From NCBI RefSeq assembly GCF_000771745.2, contig NZ_JPSL02000036.1, positions 62,001-126,000 on the forward strand: a stretch of 64,000 nucleotides of DNA, written 5' to 3'. Position 1 is the first letter of the stretch; the number at the start of each line of letters is the position of its first letter. Source of the DNA: Thermus filiformis (GTDB lineage Bacteria > Deinococcota > Deinococci > Deinococcales > Thermaceae). The position numbers and the translations under genes are program-made. Of this stretch, positions 8,692 to 17,296 are shown in pieces. The notes under the pieces were generated by a model, which was not told where the DNA came from, made no database searches, and worked only from the letters and a program-made list of their open reading frames with translations.

Positions 8692-9992
8692 GCCACGGGA
8701 AGCTCCGGCCCCCGGTGCTTGAGCACCGCCTCCACCAGGTTCATGGGGCAGAAGGGGCCGCACATGCTGCAGGCCTTGGTGCGGGAGCCCCTTTCCTCCT
8801 TGAGGCGCCGGGCCTCCTCGGGGAAGAGGGCCAGGGCGAACTGCCCCTCCCAGTCCAGCCGGTAGCGGGCCTCGGACATCCGCCGGCTCCGCTCCAAGGC
8901 GCGGGGGTTCCCCCGGGCCACGTCGGCGGCGTGGGCGGCGATCTTGAAGGCGATCACGCCCTCTCGCACGTGCTCCGCCGTGGGCAGGCCCAGGTGCTCC
9001 GCCGGGGTGAGGTAGCAGAGCATGTCCGCGCCCATCCAGCCCGCCAAAGCCCCCCCGATGGCCCCGGCGATGTGGTCAAAGCCCGCGGCGGTGTCCACGG
9101 GGAGCATCCCCAGGATGTAGAAGGGCGCATGCCCAGTGAGCTTCTTCTGGATCTGGACGTTGGCGGCCACCTCGTTTAGGGGGATGTGCCCGGGGCCTTC
9201 CACCATGGCCTGGACCCCGGCCCTACGGGCCCTTTCCACCAGCTCCCCGATGGTGAGGAGCTCGGCGATCTGGGCCCGGTCGGTGCTGTCCGCCAGCGAG
9301 CCGGGCCTTAGGCCGTCCCCCAGGGAGAGGGTCAGGTCGTAGGTGCGGGCGATGTCCAGGAGGTCGTCAAAGCGGGCGTAAAGGGGGTTCTCCTCCCCCC
9401 GGTGGAGCATCCAGGCGGCCATCAGCCCCCCGCCCCGGCTCACGATCCCCGTGGTGCGGGGGCTATGCCGGTAGACCTCGAGGTTCTTCAGGGTCACCCC
9501 CACGTGGACGGTGATGTAGTCCACCCCCTCCTTCCCGTGCTCCTCAATCACCTGGAAGAGCTCGTCGGCGGACATGTCAAAGAAGTTCTTGCGCCGGGCG
9601 GCCCGGAACTCCGCCTCGTAGATGGGCACGGTGCCCAGGGGGACGGTGGCCACCTCCAGGATCCGCCGCCGGATCTCCTTTAGGTCCCCCCCGGTGGAGA
9701 GGTCCATGATGGTGTCCGCCCCGTACCGGATGGCCACCTTGGCCTTCTCCACCTCTTCTTCCACGTCCACGTAATCGTAGGAGGTGCCCAGGTTGGCGTT
9801 CACCTTAACGGAAAGCCCCTCCCCGATCCCCTTGAAGTCGGTGAGGGTCTTGTGGTTGGGGTTCCTGGGGATGACGATCCGGCCTGCCGCCACCCCCTCC
9901 CGCACGAACTCGGGGGAAACCCCCTCCTTTTCCGCCACGTAGGCCATCTCCTCCGTGATGATCCCCTTCCTTGCCGCCTCAAGCTGCGTCAT
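8688..9992 (-). CDS. thiC: Phosphomethylpyrimidine synthase
   Basis: 434 residues. A radical-SAM enzyme converting aminoimidazole ribotide to HMP-P. The C-terminal CSMCGPFC (CX2CX4C) that binds the 4Fe-4S cluster is intact; [18 protein letters not shown] and [10 protein letters not shown] are family signatures. At 434 residues it is the short form lacking the extra N-terminal domain of proteobacterial ThiC. The start overlaps the end of thiO by 14 bases and the stop overlaps thiD, so it is translated within a coupled operon. Confidence 0.97.
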   Translation of the reverse strand: MTQLEAARKGIITEEMAYVAEKEGVSPEFVREGVAAGRIVIPRNPNHKTLTDFKGIGEGLSVKVNANLGTSYDYVDVEEEVEKAKVAIRYGADTIMDLSTGGDLKEIRRRILEVATVPLGTVPIYEAEFRAARRKNFFDMSADELFQVIEEHGKEGVDYITVHVGVTLKNLEVYRHSPRTTGIVSRGGGLMAAWMLHRGEENPLYARFDDLLDIARTYDLTLSLGDGLRPGSLADSTDRAQIAELLTIGELVERARRAGVQAMVEGPGHIPLNEVAANVQIQKKLTGHAPFYILGMLPVDTAAGFDHIAGAIGGALAGWMGADMLCYLTPAEHLGLPTAEHVREGVIAFKIAAHAADVARGNPRALERSRRMSEARYRLDWEGQFALALFPEEARRLKEERGSRTKACSMCGPFCPMNLVEAVLKHRGPELPVA

Positions 9993-10917
9993 CTTCCACC
10001 CCCAAAAGCCCTAGAAGCCGCTTCGTCGTCCAAGGGGCGAGGAGGACGCCGTTCCTCCCGTGCCCCGCCGCGGCGAAGACCCCTTCCGCAACCTCCCCCA
10101 CGAAAAGCTCCCCCACGGGCCTGTACCCCCAGACCACTCCCCGAAAGCGGGCTTCCTCCAGGAAGGGGAAGCGTTCGTGGGCGTAGTCCGCAAGCCAGCG
10201 GAGGCCGAAGAGGTCCACCCCCTCCCGCCACCCTTCCCTGCCCGTGGCCCCCACGTAGACCCCGCCCTCCCGGGGGAGGATATACCCTTCCCCGGCGAAG
10301 AGGGGGCCGGGGGGGGCCTCCCCCCAAAGGAGCAAGGCCTCTCCCCTGAGGGGCCTGACCCCCAGGCCGAACCGCCCGCCCCAGGCCCCCGCGCAAAGGA
10401 GGACGGCCCGGGCCCTGAGGTCCCCCTCCCTCCAGTAGACCCTTCCCCCTTCCACCCCCTCCACCTCGGCCCGAAGGTAGACCCCCCCAAGGGCCCGGAA
10501 GGCCGCAAGGAGGGCCTCCCGTAGGGCCTTCGGGTGGATGTACCCCCCGGGGAAGCGCCTCGCCCCCAAGCCCCCCCGGACCGGGTAAGGGAGGGGGTCT
10601 TGGGCTTCCCAGGCCTCCTTCTCCCCCGGGCTTAGGGCCGCCACCCAGGTCCCGGAAAAGGAGGCCTCCACCGGGTACCCCTTCTCCTTGAGCTCGGCAA
10701 GAAGCTCGGGGTAGGCCTCGAGGCCGAAAAGCCCCGCCTCCAGAAGCGCCCCGCTAAGCCCCTCGGGGTAAGGGGCGAGCATCCCGGCGCTCGCCAGGGT
10801 GGCGGCCCCGGGCTTCTCGGCGTCCAGGAGGGCCACCTCCACCCCCCGCTTGGCGAGCTCGTAGGCGGCGAGGGCCCCGATCACTCCCGCCCCCACCACG
10901 GCCACGTCCGCCCGCAA
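9979..10917 (-). CDS. thiO: Glycine oxidase
   Basis: 312 residues, DAO-type FAD fold. It oxidises glycine to dehydroglycine for thiazole formation with ThiG and ThiS-thiocarboxylate, the aerobic route. N-terminal VAVVGAGVIGALAAYELA is the FAD dinucleotide motif; AAGHGRNGVLLAPWT near the C-terminus is the second FAD contact. It starts 10 bases after the thiG stop. Using ThiO rather than ThiH fits an oxygen-dependent pathway. Confidence 0.92.
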   Translation of the reverse strand: MRADVAVVGAGVIGALAAYELAKRGVEVALLDAEKPGAATLASAGMLAPYPEGLSGALLEAGLFGLEAYPELLAELKEKGYPVEASFSGTWVAALSPGEKEAWEAQDPLPYPVRGGLGARRFPGGYIHPKALREALLAAFRALGGVYLRAEVEGVEGGRVYWREGDLRARAVLLCAGAWGGRFGLGVRPLRGEALLLWGEAPPGPLFAGEGYILPREGGVYVGATGREGWREGVDLFGLRWLADYAHERFPFLEEARFRGVVWGYRPVGELFVGEVAEGVFAAAGHGRNGVLLAPWTTKRLLGLLGVEDDAA

Positions 10918-10927
10918 GGGAACCCTC

Positions 10928-11839
10928 CTACTGGGGCCCCCGGCCAGGCTTGCGCCCGGTCGGGGTCATGCCCTTTTCTGCCGTTTCCTCCGCATGCGCC
11001 GCCCCGTCAGGAGGCTGGGGAGAGGCTTTACCGGGGCCCCCATCCTGGCGCAAGCCAGGATGGGGTGGTATAAGAGGTACCCCTTCCACCGGGCTCGAGG
11101 GGCTCGCCGCCTCCTTTGGCCGCATGGGCCCCGCCAGGAAGGCCTTCCTCCCCGCCTCCACCGCAAGCCGGAAGGCCTCGGCCATGGCCACCGGGTCCTC
11201 CGCCTCGGCGATGGCGGTGTTCACCAAAACCGCGTCCAGGCCCAGCTCCATCACCTCCGCCGCGTGGGAGGGGAGGCCAAGCCCGGCGTCCACCACCACC
11301 GGGGGAAGGTGGGCCCGCTCCCGGACGAAGAGCTCCAAAAGGGCCCTCGTCTTCACCCCCCAGCCGCTTCCGATGGGGGCGGCGAGGGGCATGACCGTGG
11401 CCGTGCCCAGGGCGGCGAGGCGCTTGGCCAAGACCAGGTCCGGCCCCATGTAGGGGAGGACGAGGAAGCCCTCCTCGAGGAGGCGCTCCGCCGCCTTCAG
11501 GGTCTCCAGGGGGTCGGGGAGGAGGTAGGTGGGGTCGGGGATGACCTCCAGCTTCACCCAGTTCTCCCCGGTGAGGAGGCGGCCCAGCCGGGCCAAGCGC
11601 ACCGCCTCCTCGGCGGTCCGGGCCCCGGCGGTGTTGGGGAGGAGCCTAACCCCCTCCAACGCCTCCAGAAGGCCCACGTGCCCCGGGGCCTTGAGCTCCA
11701 CCCGCCTTACGGAGACCGTCACCACCTCCGCCTTCGCCGCCTGAATGGCCTCCCGCATCAGGCCGAAGTCCTTGAACTTGCCGCTTCCCAGGATGAGGCG
11801 GCTTTTGAGCTCTATGGAACCTACCCTCCAGGTGTCCAT
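10928..11839 (-). CDS. thiG: Thiazole synthase with repeat-encoded C-terminal insertion
   Basis: 303 residues; the family is usually about 250-270. A TIM barrel that makes thiazole phosphate from deoxyxylulose phosphate, dehydroglycine and Thi[22 protein letters not shown] (Schiff-base Lys) and [20 protein letters not shown] are intact. Residues about 256-292 are encoded by repeat copy C, inserted in frame between [10 protein letters not shown] and [12 protein letters not shown]; the latter looks like the original tail. The insert lies after the barrel, so activity is probably kept. The gene starts directly after the thiS stop. Confidence 0.93.
   Translation of the reverse strand: MDTWRVGSIELKSRLILGSGKFKDFGLMREAIQAAKAEVVTVSVRRVELKAPGHVGLLEALEGVRLLPNTAGARTAEEAVRLARLGRLLTGENWVKLEVIPDPTYLLPDPLETLKAAERLLEEGFLVLPYMGPDLVLAKRLAALGTATVMPLAAPIGSGWGVKTRALLELFVRERAHLPPVVVDAGLGLPSHAAEVMELGLDAVLVNTAIAEAEDPVAMAEAFRLAVEAGRKAFLAGPMRPKEAASPSSPVEGVPLIPPHPGLRQDGGPGKASPQPPDGAAHAEETAEKGMTPTGRKPGRGPQ
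10966..11073 (-). repeat. 108-bp MITE-like repeat, copy C, inside thiG
   Basis: Full-length copy (TCATGCCCTTTTCTGCC at left, GGGTGGTATAA at right). Because 108 is a multiple of three and the copy has no stop in the thiG frame, it adds 36 residues to ThiG. Its hairpin end here reads TTATACC instead of TGATACC. Confidence 0.85.
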
Positions 11840-12034
11840 CTAACCCCCCTGCATCAGGGCCACCACCTCCACCACGTCCCCTTCCTCAAGGACGCGGTCG
11901 GGGACCTCGGCCCCGGGAAAGGCCTCCTCGTTGAGGAGGACGGCGACCCCCTTAGGCTCCACGCCAAGCTCCTCCAAAACCTCCTTCAGGGTCTTCCCCT
12001 CCAAGGGCTTGGGCTCGCCGTTAAGCCATACCAT
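11840..12034 (-). CDS. thiS: Sulfur carrier protein ThiS
   Basis: 64 residues, ubiquitin-like. It ends in ...VALMQGG, the C-terminal Gly-Gly that is adenylated and turned into a thiocarboxylate to deliver sulfur to ThiG. It overlaps the thiE end by 14 bases and abuts the thiG start. No thiF is in this operon, so the activating enzyme must be encoded elsewhere. Confidence 0.95.
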   Translation of the reverse strand: MVWLNGEPKPLEGKTLKEVLEELGVEPKGVAVLLNEEAFPGAEVPDRVLEEGDVVEVVALMQGG

Positions 12035-12641
12035 AAAGCCGCTCCCGAAAGGCCCGGGCCGCCCGCTCGGGGTCCTCCGCGTCCAGGATGGCCCGAACCA
12101 CCACGATGCGCCTCGCTCCAGCCTCTAGAACCTGGTCCAGGTTTTCTAGGTCAATCCCCCCGATGGCGAACCAGGGCTTCTCCTTAAGGTTTTCCGCCGC
12201 CCAGCGCACGTACCCTAGCCCCGCCGCCTTCCTCCCCGGCTTGGTGGGGGTCTCCCACACGGGGCCCACGGAGAGGTAGTCCGCCCCCTCCTCTAGCGCT
12301 TTTAGGGCCTGCTCGGGGGCGTGGGTGGAGCGGCCTATCCGCCCGCCGAAGAACCGCCGGGCCTCCTCCGGGGTGAGGTCGCCCTGCCCCAGGTGCACCC
12401 CGTCCGCCCCCAAAAGGGCCGCCAGATCGGGCCGGTCGTTCAGGAAGAAGGGCACCCCGTAGCGCCGGGCGAGGGCGAGCATCCTCTCCCCTAGCTCCAG
12501 GATGGGCCGCGCCTCCCAGTCCTTGGCCCGGAGCTGGACCACCTCCACGCCGCCCCCCAAGGCCCTTTCGGTGCGGTCCAGGACCTCCTCCCAGGACCAG
12601 CCGGGCCTTGGGGTCACCACCAGGTAGAGCCTTCCAAGCAA
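12021..12641 (-). CDS. thiE: Thiamin phosphate synthase
   Basis: 206 residues from a TTG start (12641) with GGGGGTGG just upstream; a longer frame would run into the riboswitch, so it is rejected. It joins HMP-PP with thiazole phosphate. Motifs: VQLRAKD, FFLNDRPDLAALLGADGVHLGQ, GRSTHAPEQA, YLSVGPVWETPTKPG and AIGGIDLENL. First gene of the operon behind the TPP riboswitch. Confidence 0.94.
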   Translation of the reverse strand: MLGRLYLVVTPRPGWSWEEVLDRTERALGGGVEVVQLRAKDWEARPILELGERMLALARRYGVPFFLNDRPDLAALLGADGVHLGQGDLTPEEARRFFGGRIGRSTHAPEQALKALEEGADYLSVGPVWETPTKPGRKAAGLGYVRWAAENLKEKPWFAIGGIDLENLDQVLEAGARRIVVVRAILDAEDPERAARAFRERLYGMA

Positions 12642-12724
12642 GCTTCCACCCCCTTCAGGCCAGCGGGAAAGGCCCACGCGGCCCGAAGGAGGACGGGTTT
12701 TGGGGATTGAGGGTCTTCCGCATA

Positions 12725-12812
12725 GGCTTCCCTCCGCCGGCATTACCCGGATCAGGTTCCAAGGGTTACTGGGAAGGACCCAGCTCTCAGCCCCTCCATT
12801 GGGGCACCCCTA
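12725..12812 (-). promoter_or_regulatory. TPP riboswitch (THI element)
   Basis: Read on the minus strand it has the conserved core: AGGGGTGCCC, GGCTGAGAG, ACCCTTGGAACCTGATCCGG and GTAATGCCGGCGGAGGGAAG. It lies 84 bases before the thiE TTG, so thiamin pyrophosphate should shut off the whole thi operon. A candidate -10 (TAGAGT on the minus strand, about 12826-12831) precedes it. No clear T-run terminator follows, so control may act on translation. Confidence 0.95.
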
Positions 12813-12937
12813 GCCTGTCAGGCCCACTCTACCACAACCCCGAGTGCGGAGTGTGACCTGGGCGGCTAATGAGAACCGGCTCACCCTCCGGGGGCGGAAA
12901 AAGGGGTAGCCTGGAACCGAGATCCAGGAGGTGAGGC

Positions 12938-13372
12938 ATGCGCTACCTGGTGGTGGCCCACCGGACGGCGAAGAGCCCCGCGTTGGCCCAGAAGCTGAAG
13001 GAGATCCTCCAGCAGGACCCGGAGGCCCGTTTCGTCCTCCTGGTCCCCGCCGTCGTGCCCCCGGGCTGGGTCTACGACGAGAACGAGGTGCGCGAGCGGG
13101 CCAGGCGGGTTGCTTCCCGTAGGGAACACCGAGAGGCGGAGGAGGCAAAAAAGGCCCTCGAGGCCCAAGGGATCCCCGTAGAGGAGGCCAAGCCCGGGGA
13201 CGTTTCCCCCCTTCTGGCCCTGGAGGAGGAGCTGGCCGCCCACCCGGGGTACCAGGCCATCGTCCTCAGTACCCTGCCCCCCGGCCTCTCCCGCTGGCTC
13301 CGGCTGGACGTGCACACCCAGGCCGAGCGGTTCGGCCTCCCGGTGGTCCACGTGGTCGCCCCGCCGGCCTGA
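12938..13372 (+). CDS. USP-like small Rossmann-fold protein, function unknown
   Basis: 144 residues, good AGGAGGTGAGG ribosome site. It begins MRYLVVAHRTA and ends LPVVHVVAPPA with IVLSTLPPGLSRWLRLDV before that, a pattern seen in universal-stress-like proteins of actinobacteria and Thermus. The middle is a charged helix (residues about 45-75). It sits alone between the thi riboswitch (divergent) and the sulfur operon; no function can be assigned. Confidence 0.7.
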   Translation: MRYLVVAHRTAKSPALAQKLKEILQQDPEARFVLLVPAVVPPGWVYDENEVRERARRVASRREHREAEEAKKALEAQGIPVEEAKPGDVSPLLALEEELAAHPGYQAIVLSTLPPGLSRWLRLDVHTQAERFGLPVVHVVAPPA

Positions 13373-13413
13373 GCCCTCTTTTGGGGCCGCAAGGGGGTGG
13401 TCTTCGGCCTCCT

Positions 13414-13453
13414 GGGTATACCCTTTACTTTCATGGGCTCAATGGTATACCAT
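13414..13453. promoter_or_regulatory. Two TATA palindromes upstream of the sulfate operon
   Basis: GGGTATACCC (13414-13423) and ATGGTATACCAT (13442-13453) are perfect palindromes sharing GGTATACC, with centres 29 bp apart, 40-80 bases before the sulfite reductase start. Either could be a -10 region; the pair could also be a two-site operator. Confidence 0.45.
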
Positions 13454-13493
13454 ACCCGGCAACCTCCCCACCAGGGGAGGCCAGGAGGCGAAG

Positions 13494-15224
13494 ATGGCAG
13501 GGGTTTCCGAGGTGGTGGAAGCGGAGATCCGGTACCTGGAAGAGATGATCGCCCGCCTCGAGGCCGGGGAGGAGGACCCCGAGGACTTCCGGGTCTACCG
13601 CCTCAAAAACGGCATCTACGGCATCCGGGGCCGGCCCGAACACCACATGATCCGCATCAAGCTTCCCATCGGCCGCATCACCCCGGAGGGGCTCCGGGTC
13701 CTGGCGGAGGTGGCGGAGCGCTATACGGAAAACCGCCTGGCCCACGTGACCACCCGCCAGGCGGTCCAGCTCCACCACGTCCACCGCCGGGACGTGCCCA
13801 AGGTCCTGAGGGCAGTGAACGCCGTGGGCCTCACCACCCGCGAGGCCTGCGGCCACTCCATCCGGGCCATCACCTGCTGCCCCTACGCCGGGGTCTCCCC
13901 CGAGGAGCCCTTTGACGTGACCCCCTACGCCGAGCGGGCCTACCGCTACTTCCTCCGCCACCCCGTGGGGCAGAACCTCCCCCGCAAGTTCAAGATCGCC
14001 TTTGAGGGCTGCCGGGAGGACCACGCCCGCACCGTCATCCACGACATCGGGGTGGTGGCGGCGGTGGAGGGGGGGAGGCGGGGCTTCCGCGTCTACGTGG
14101 GGGGCGGCCTGGGGGCGGCCCCCATGGCGGCGGAGCTTCTGGAGGCCTTCACCCCGGAGGAGGACCTCCTCCCCACCCTGCTGGCCGTGATCCGCCTCTT
14201 TGACCGCTACGGCAACCGCAAGGTCCTGACCCAGGCCCGGCTCAAGTTCCTGGTGAAGAAGTGGGGGATCGCCGCCTTCCGGGAGGCGGTGCGGGAGGAA
14301 AGGCGCCTGGTCAAGCTCACTGCGAGCGGCGCGGACCTCGAGGCCTGGGCCCCGCCCCAGGACCTCCCCCCGCCCCACCTGCCCACCCCCCCCAGGAGGC
14401 CCTACTCCTTCGCCCCGGGCTTTGACGACTGGCGGCGCACCAACCTCTTCCGGCAGAAGCAGGAGGGCTTCTACACCGTCACCGTCCGCCTCCCCCTGGG
14501 GGACATCACCCCGGAGGGGCTCCGGGCCCTCGCGGCCATCGCCGAGACCTACGCCGGCGAGGTGCGGAGCGCCATCAGCCAAAACCTCCTCCTGCGCTAC
14601 GTGCCCGAGGAGGCCCTGGGCGGGCTCTACGAGGCCCTGCTGGAGGCGGGGCTCGCCCACGCCGGGGCCCACACCCTCTTGGACATCACCCGCTGCCCCG
14701 GGGCCGACACCTGCAACCTGGCCATCACCCGCTCCCGGGGCCTGGCCCAGGCCCTGGGGGAAAGCCTCGCCGCCCTTCCCCTGGCCCAGGACCCCGGGGT
14801 GAAGGCCATCAGCCTCAAGATCTCCGGCTGCCCCAACTCCTGCGGGCAGCACCACATCGCCGACATCGGCTTCTACGGCTCAAGCCGCAAGGTGGGGGAA
14901 AGGGAGGTGCCCCACTACGTCCTCCTCCTGGGGGGAAGAACCAGAGAGGGGGAGGCCCGCTTCGGCCAGGTGGTGGGCCGGCTTCCCGCCCGCCGGGTCC
15001 CCGAGGCGGTGGAAAGGATCCTGAAGCGCTACCTGGAGGAGCGGCAAAACGGGGAGTCCTTCCAGGCCTACCTGGACCGTGTGGGGGCGGCCTCCTTCAA
15101 ACCCCTCCTCCAGGACCTCCAGGAGGTCCCCCCCTACGAGGAGGCCCCCGAGTTTTACCAGGACCTAGGGGCGGAAGGGGAGGCCTTCAGCGTCCAGCTG
15201 GGGCGCGGGGAGTGCGCCGTCTAG
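13494..15224 (+). CDS. sir: Ferredoxin-type sulfite (nitrite/sulfite) reductase
   Basis: 576 residues with two ferredoxin-like/sirohaem half repeats. The 4Fe-4S/sirohaem ligands are CPGADTC (near residue 400) and SGCPNSCG (near residue 445). THVTTRQAVQLH-type residues line the anion site (here AHVTTRQAVQLHHV). It reduces sulfite to sulfide in six one-electron steps. The neighbours (sat, cysH, sirohaem genes) argue for sulfite rather than nitrite. First gene of a seven-gene operon; ribosome site AGGAGGCGA. Confidence 0.9.
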   Translation: MAGVSEVVEAEIRYLEEMIARLEAGEEDPEDFRVYRLKNGIYGIRGRPEHHMIRIKLPIGRITPEGLRVLAEVAERYTENRLAHVTTRQAVQLHHVHRRDVPKVLRAVNAVGLTTREACGHSIRAITCCPYAGVSPEEPFDVTPYAERAYRYFLRHPVGQNLPRKFKIAFEGCREDHARTVIHDIGVVAAVEGGRRGFRVYVGGGLGAAPMAAELLEAFTPEEDLLPTLLAVIRLFDRYGNRKVLTQARLKFLVKKWGIAAFREAVREERRLVKLTASGADLEAWAPPQDLPPPHLPTPPRRPYSFAPGFDDWRRTNLFRQKQEGFYTVTVRLPLGDITPEGLRALAAIAETYAGEVRSAISQNLLLRYVPEEALGGLYEALLEAGLAHAGAHTLLDITRCPGADTCNLAITRSRGLAQALGESLAALPLAQDPGVKAISLKISGCPNSCGQHHIADIGFYGSSRKVGEREVPHYVLLLGGRTREGEARFGQVVGRLPARRVPEAVERILKRYLEERQNGESFQAYLDRVGAASFKPLLQDLQEVPPYEEAPEFYQDLGAEGEAFSVQLGRGECAV

Positions 15225-15234
15225 GGAGGGGGTC

Positions 15235-15996
15235 ATGCGCATCGCCTACGCGGGCCTAAGGCGCAAGGAGGAGTTTAAAGCCCTGGCCGAAAAACTCGGC
15301 TTCACCCCCCTCCTTTTCCCCGTCCAGGCCACGGAGAAGGTCCCCGTCCCCGAGTACCAGGACCACCTCCGGGAGCTGGCCTGGGGCGTGGACCTCTTCC
15401 TGGCCACCACCGGGGTGGGGGTGAGGGACCTCCTCGAGGCCGCCTCCGTCCTGGGCCTGGACCTGAGGCCCGCCCTGGAGGGGGCTTTCCGCCTCGCCCG
15501 GGGGGCCAAGGCGGCCCGGGTCCTCAAGGAGGCGGGCCTTCCCCCCCACGCCACCGGGGACGGCACCTCGCCAAGCCTCCTTCCGCTCCTCCCGCCGGGC
15601 GGGGGGCGGGCCGCCCTGCAGCTTTACGGCAAACCCCTGCCCCTCCTGGAGGGCGCCCTGGAGGAGCGGGGCTTCCGGGTCATCCCCCTCATGCCCTACC
15701 GCCACCTCCCGGACCGGGAAGGAATCCGCCGCCTCGAGGGGGCCGTCCTGCGGGGGGAGGTGGAGGCCGTGGCCTTCGTGGCCGCCCTCCAGGTGGAGTT
15801 CCTCTTTGAGGAGGCGGAGGACCCCGCCGCGCTCAAGGAGGCCTTCGCTGGGCGGGTCAAGGCCCTGGCCGTGGGCCGGGTCACCGCCGACGCCCTAAGG
15901 GAGTGGGGGGTGAGGCCCTTCTACGTGGACGAGACCGAGCGCCTAGGGAGCATGCTCCAGGGCTTCCGCAAAGCCCTGCAAGAGGAGGTGGCATGA
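15235..15996 (+). CDS. hemD: Uroporphyrinogen-III synthase
   Basis: 253 residues, two-domain HemD fold. It starts MRIAYAGLRRKEEF, has LFLATTGVGVRDLLEAA in the first domain, and AVGRVTADALREWGVRPF (the family AVG..TA..L...G signature) near the C-terminus. It closes hydroxymethylbilane to uroporphyrinogen III, the sirohaem precursor. Its stop overlaps the next ATG. Confidence 0.88.
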   Translation: MRIAYAGLRRKEEFKALAEKLGFTPLLFPVQATEKVPVPEYQDHLRELAWGVDLFLATTGVGVRDLLEAASVLGLDLRPALEGAFRLARGAKAARVLKEAGLPPHATGDGTSPSLLPLLPPGGGRAALQLYGKPLPLLEGALEERGFRVIPLMPYRHLPDREGIRRLEGAVLRGEVEAVAFVAALQVEFLFEEAEDPAALKEAFAGRVKALAVGRVTADALREWGVRPFYVDETERLGSMLQGFRKALQEEVA

Positions 15997-16643
15997 CCTA
16001 CTTCCCCCTGATGCTGGACCTGAGGGGCCGGCCCGTCCTCCTCCTCGCCGGGGGCCCGGAGACCCCGGCCAAGCTCCAGGCCCTCCTGGAGGCGGGGGCC
16101 GAGGTCACGGTTTTGTGCGAAGAGGACGGGTTCGGCCTCGAGGCCCTGGCCCGGGCGGGCCGGATCCGTTGGCTCCGGCGGGGCTACCGGGAGGGGGACT
16201 TGGAGGGCTTCTTCCTGGTCATCAGCCACCCCAAGGACAAGGCCATCCACCCCAAGGTCAAGGCGGAGGCCGACCAAAGGGGCGTCTTCCTGGTGGCCGT
16301 GGACGACCCCCAAAACGCGAGCGCCATCCTCCCGGCCGTCCTAAGGCGCGGGGAGCTTCTGGTGGCCCTCTCCACCTCCGGCGCCGCCCCCGCCCTGGCC
16401 GTAAGGCTCAAGGAACGCCTGGCCCGGCTTTTCCCCGAGGCCTACGGGGAGCTTGTGGCCTTCCTCCGCACCCTGAGGCCCAGAATCGCCCGGATCCCAA
16501 GCTTTGAGGAAAGAAAGCGCCTCTGGTACCGCATCGTGGACCAGGCCCTGGAGGAGCTGGACCTGGACCCCAAGGAGGGCCTGCAAAGGGCCCGGCAAAG
16601 GGCCGAGGAAGCCCTAGAGGAGGTCGCAGCATGGACAAGGTAA
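15993..16643 (+). CDS. Precorrin-2 dehydrogenase / sirohydrochlorin ferrochelatase-like
   Basis: 216 residues starting MTYFPLMLDLRGRPVLLLAGG at the ATG overlapping the hemD stop (ATGA). This is the NAD-binding N-terminus of the Met8p/CysG-N family; VAVDDPQNASAILPAVLRRG and LLVALSTSGAAPALAVRLKERL are family signatures. It oxidises precorrin-2 and possibly inserts iron to make sirohaem for the sulfite reductase upstream. Confidence 0.9.
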   Translation: MTYFPLMLDLRGRPVLLLAGGPETPAKLQALLEAGAEVTVLCEEDGFGLEALARAGRIRWLRRGYREGDLEGFFLVISHPKDKAIHPKVKAEADQRGVFLVAVDDPQNASAILPAVLRRGELLVALSTSGAAPALAVRLKERLARLFPEAYGELVAFLRTLRPRIARIPSFEERKRLWYRIVDQALEELDLDPKEGLQRARQRAEEALEEVAAWTR

Positions 16644-17296
16644 AGGCGGCCCAGGAACTGGTGCGCGAGGCCCTGGCCAAAAGCCAAAGCCCCTGCTTCA
16701 CCTGCAGCTTCCAGGCGGAGGACGTGGTGGTCCTCCACCTCCTCCTAAGAGAGAAGCCCGACCTCCCCGTCCTCTTCCTGGACACCGGCTACCACTTCCC
16801 CGAGGTCTACGCCTACCGGGACGAGCTGCAAAGGCGGCTCGGCTTCCGGCTCGTCAACCTCCTCCCCGAGCTTTCCCGGGAGGAGCAGGAGAGGCTTTAC
16901 GGCAGGCTCTACGAGACCGACCCCAACCGCTGCTGCGAGATCCGCAAGGTGGGCCCCCTTTTCCAGGCCCTTTCCGCCTACGACACCTGGTTCACGGGGC
17001 TCAGGCGGGAGCAGTCCCCCACCCGGGCCAACCTCCAGCCCCTGGAGGAGGCCACCCTTCCCTCGGGCCACCGCCTCAAGAAGGTGAACCCCCTCTACGA
17101 CTGGACCTTCAAGGAGGTCTTCGCCTATTTGGCGGTCCAGGACCTCCCCTACCTGCCCCTCTACGACCAGGGCTACCTCTCCATCGGCTGCGCCCCCTGC
17201 ACGGCCAAGCCCTTGGACCCCTCGGACCCCCGCTCGGGCCGCTGGGCGGGGAAGGGGAAGCTGGAGTGCGGCATCCACCTGCACGGGGAGGCGTAG
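16631..17296 (+). CDS. cysH: Adenylylsulfate (APS) reductase, CysH family
   Basis: 221 residues. SFQAEDVVVLHLL is the PP-loop-like nucleotide site. Two cysteine pairs, RCCEIRK (near 105) and IGCAPCT (near 185), bind a 4Fe-4S cluster and mark it as an APS reductase rather than a PAPS reductase. C-terminal ECGIH holds the catalytic Cys. It overlaps the preceding gene by 13 bases. It explains why no APS kinase gene is found in the operon. Confidence 0.92.
   Translation: MDKVKAAQELVREALAKSQSPCFTCSFQAEDVVVLHLLLREKPDLPVLFLDTGYHFPEVYAYRDELQRRLGFRLVNLLPELSREEQERLYGRLYETDPNRCCEIRKVGPLFQALSAYDTWFTGLRREQSPTRANLQPLEEATLPSGHRLKKVNPLYDWTFKEVFAYLAVQDLPYLPLYDQGYLSIGCAPCTAKPLDPSDPRSGRWAGKGKLECGIHLHGEA

Noticed and set aside
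10928-11073. A shorter thiG ending before the repeat
   Set aside because: There is no stop codon before or within the repeat in the thiG frame, and a tail resembling the family's C-terminus continues after it; the gene must run through.
8251-12187. Long plus-strand frames opposite the thiamin genes
   Set aside because: All thi genes on the minus strand are complete with family motifs and overlaps; the plus frames are GC shadows.
13494-15224. Assignment as a dissimilatory sulfite reductase
   Set aside because: It is a single 576-residue fused-repeat protein with sirohaem genes, ATP sulfurylase and APS reductase of the CysH type, which is the assimilatory arrangement.
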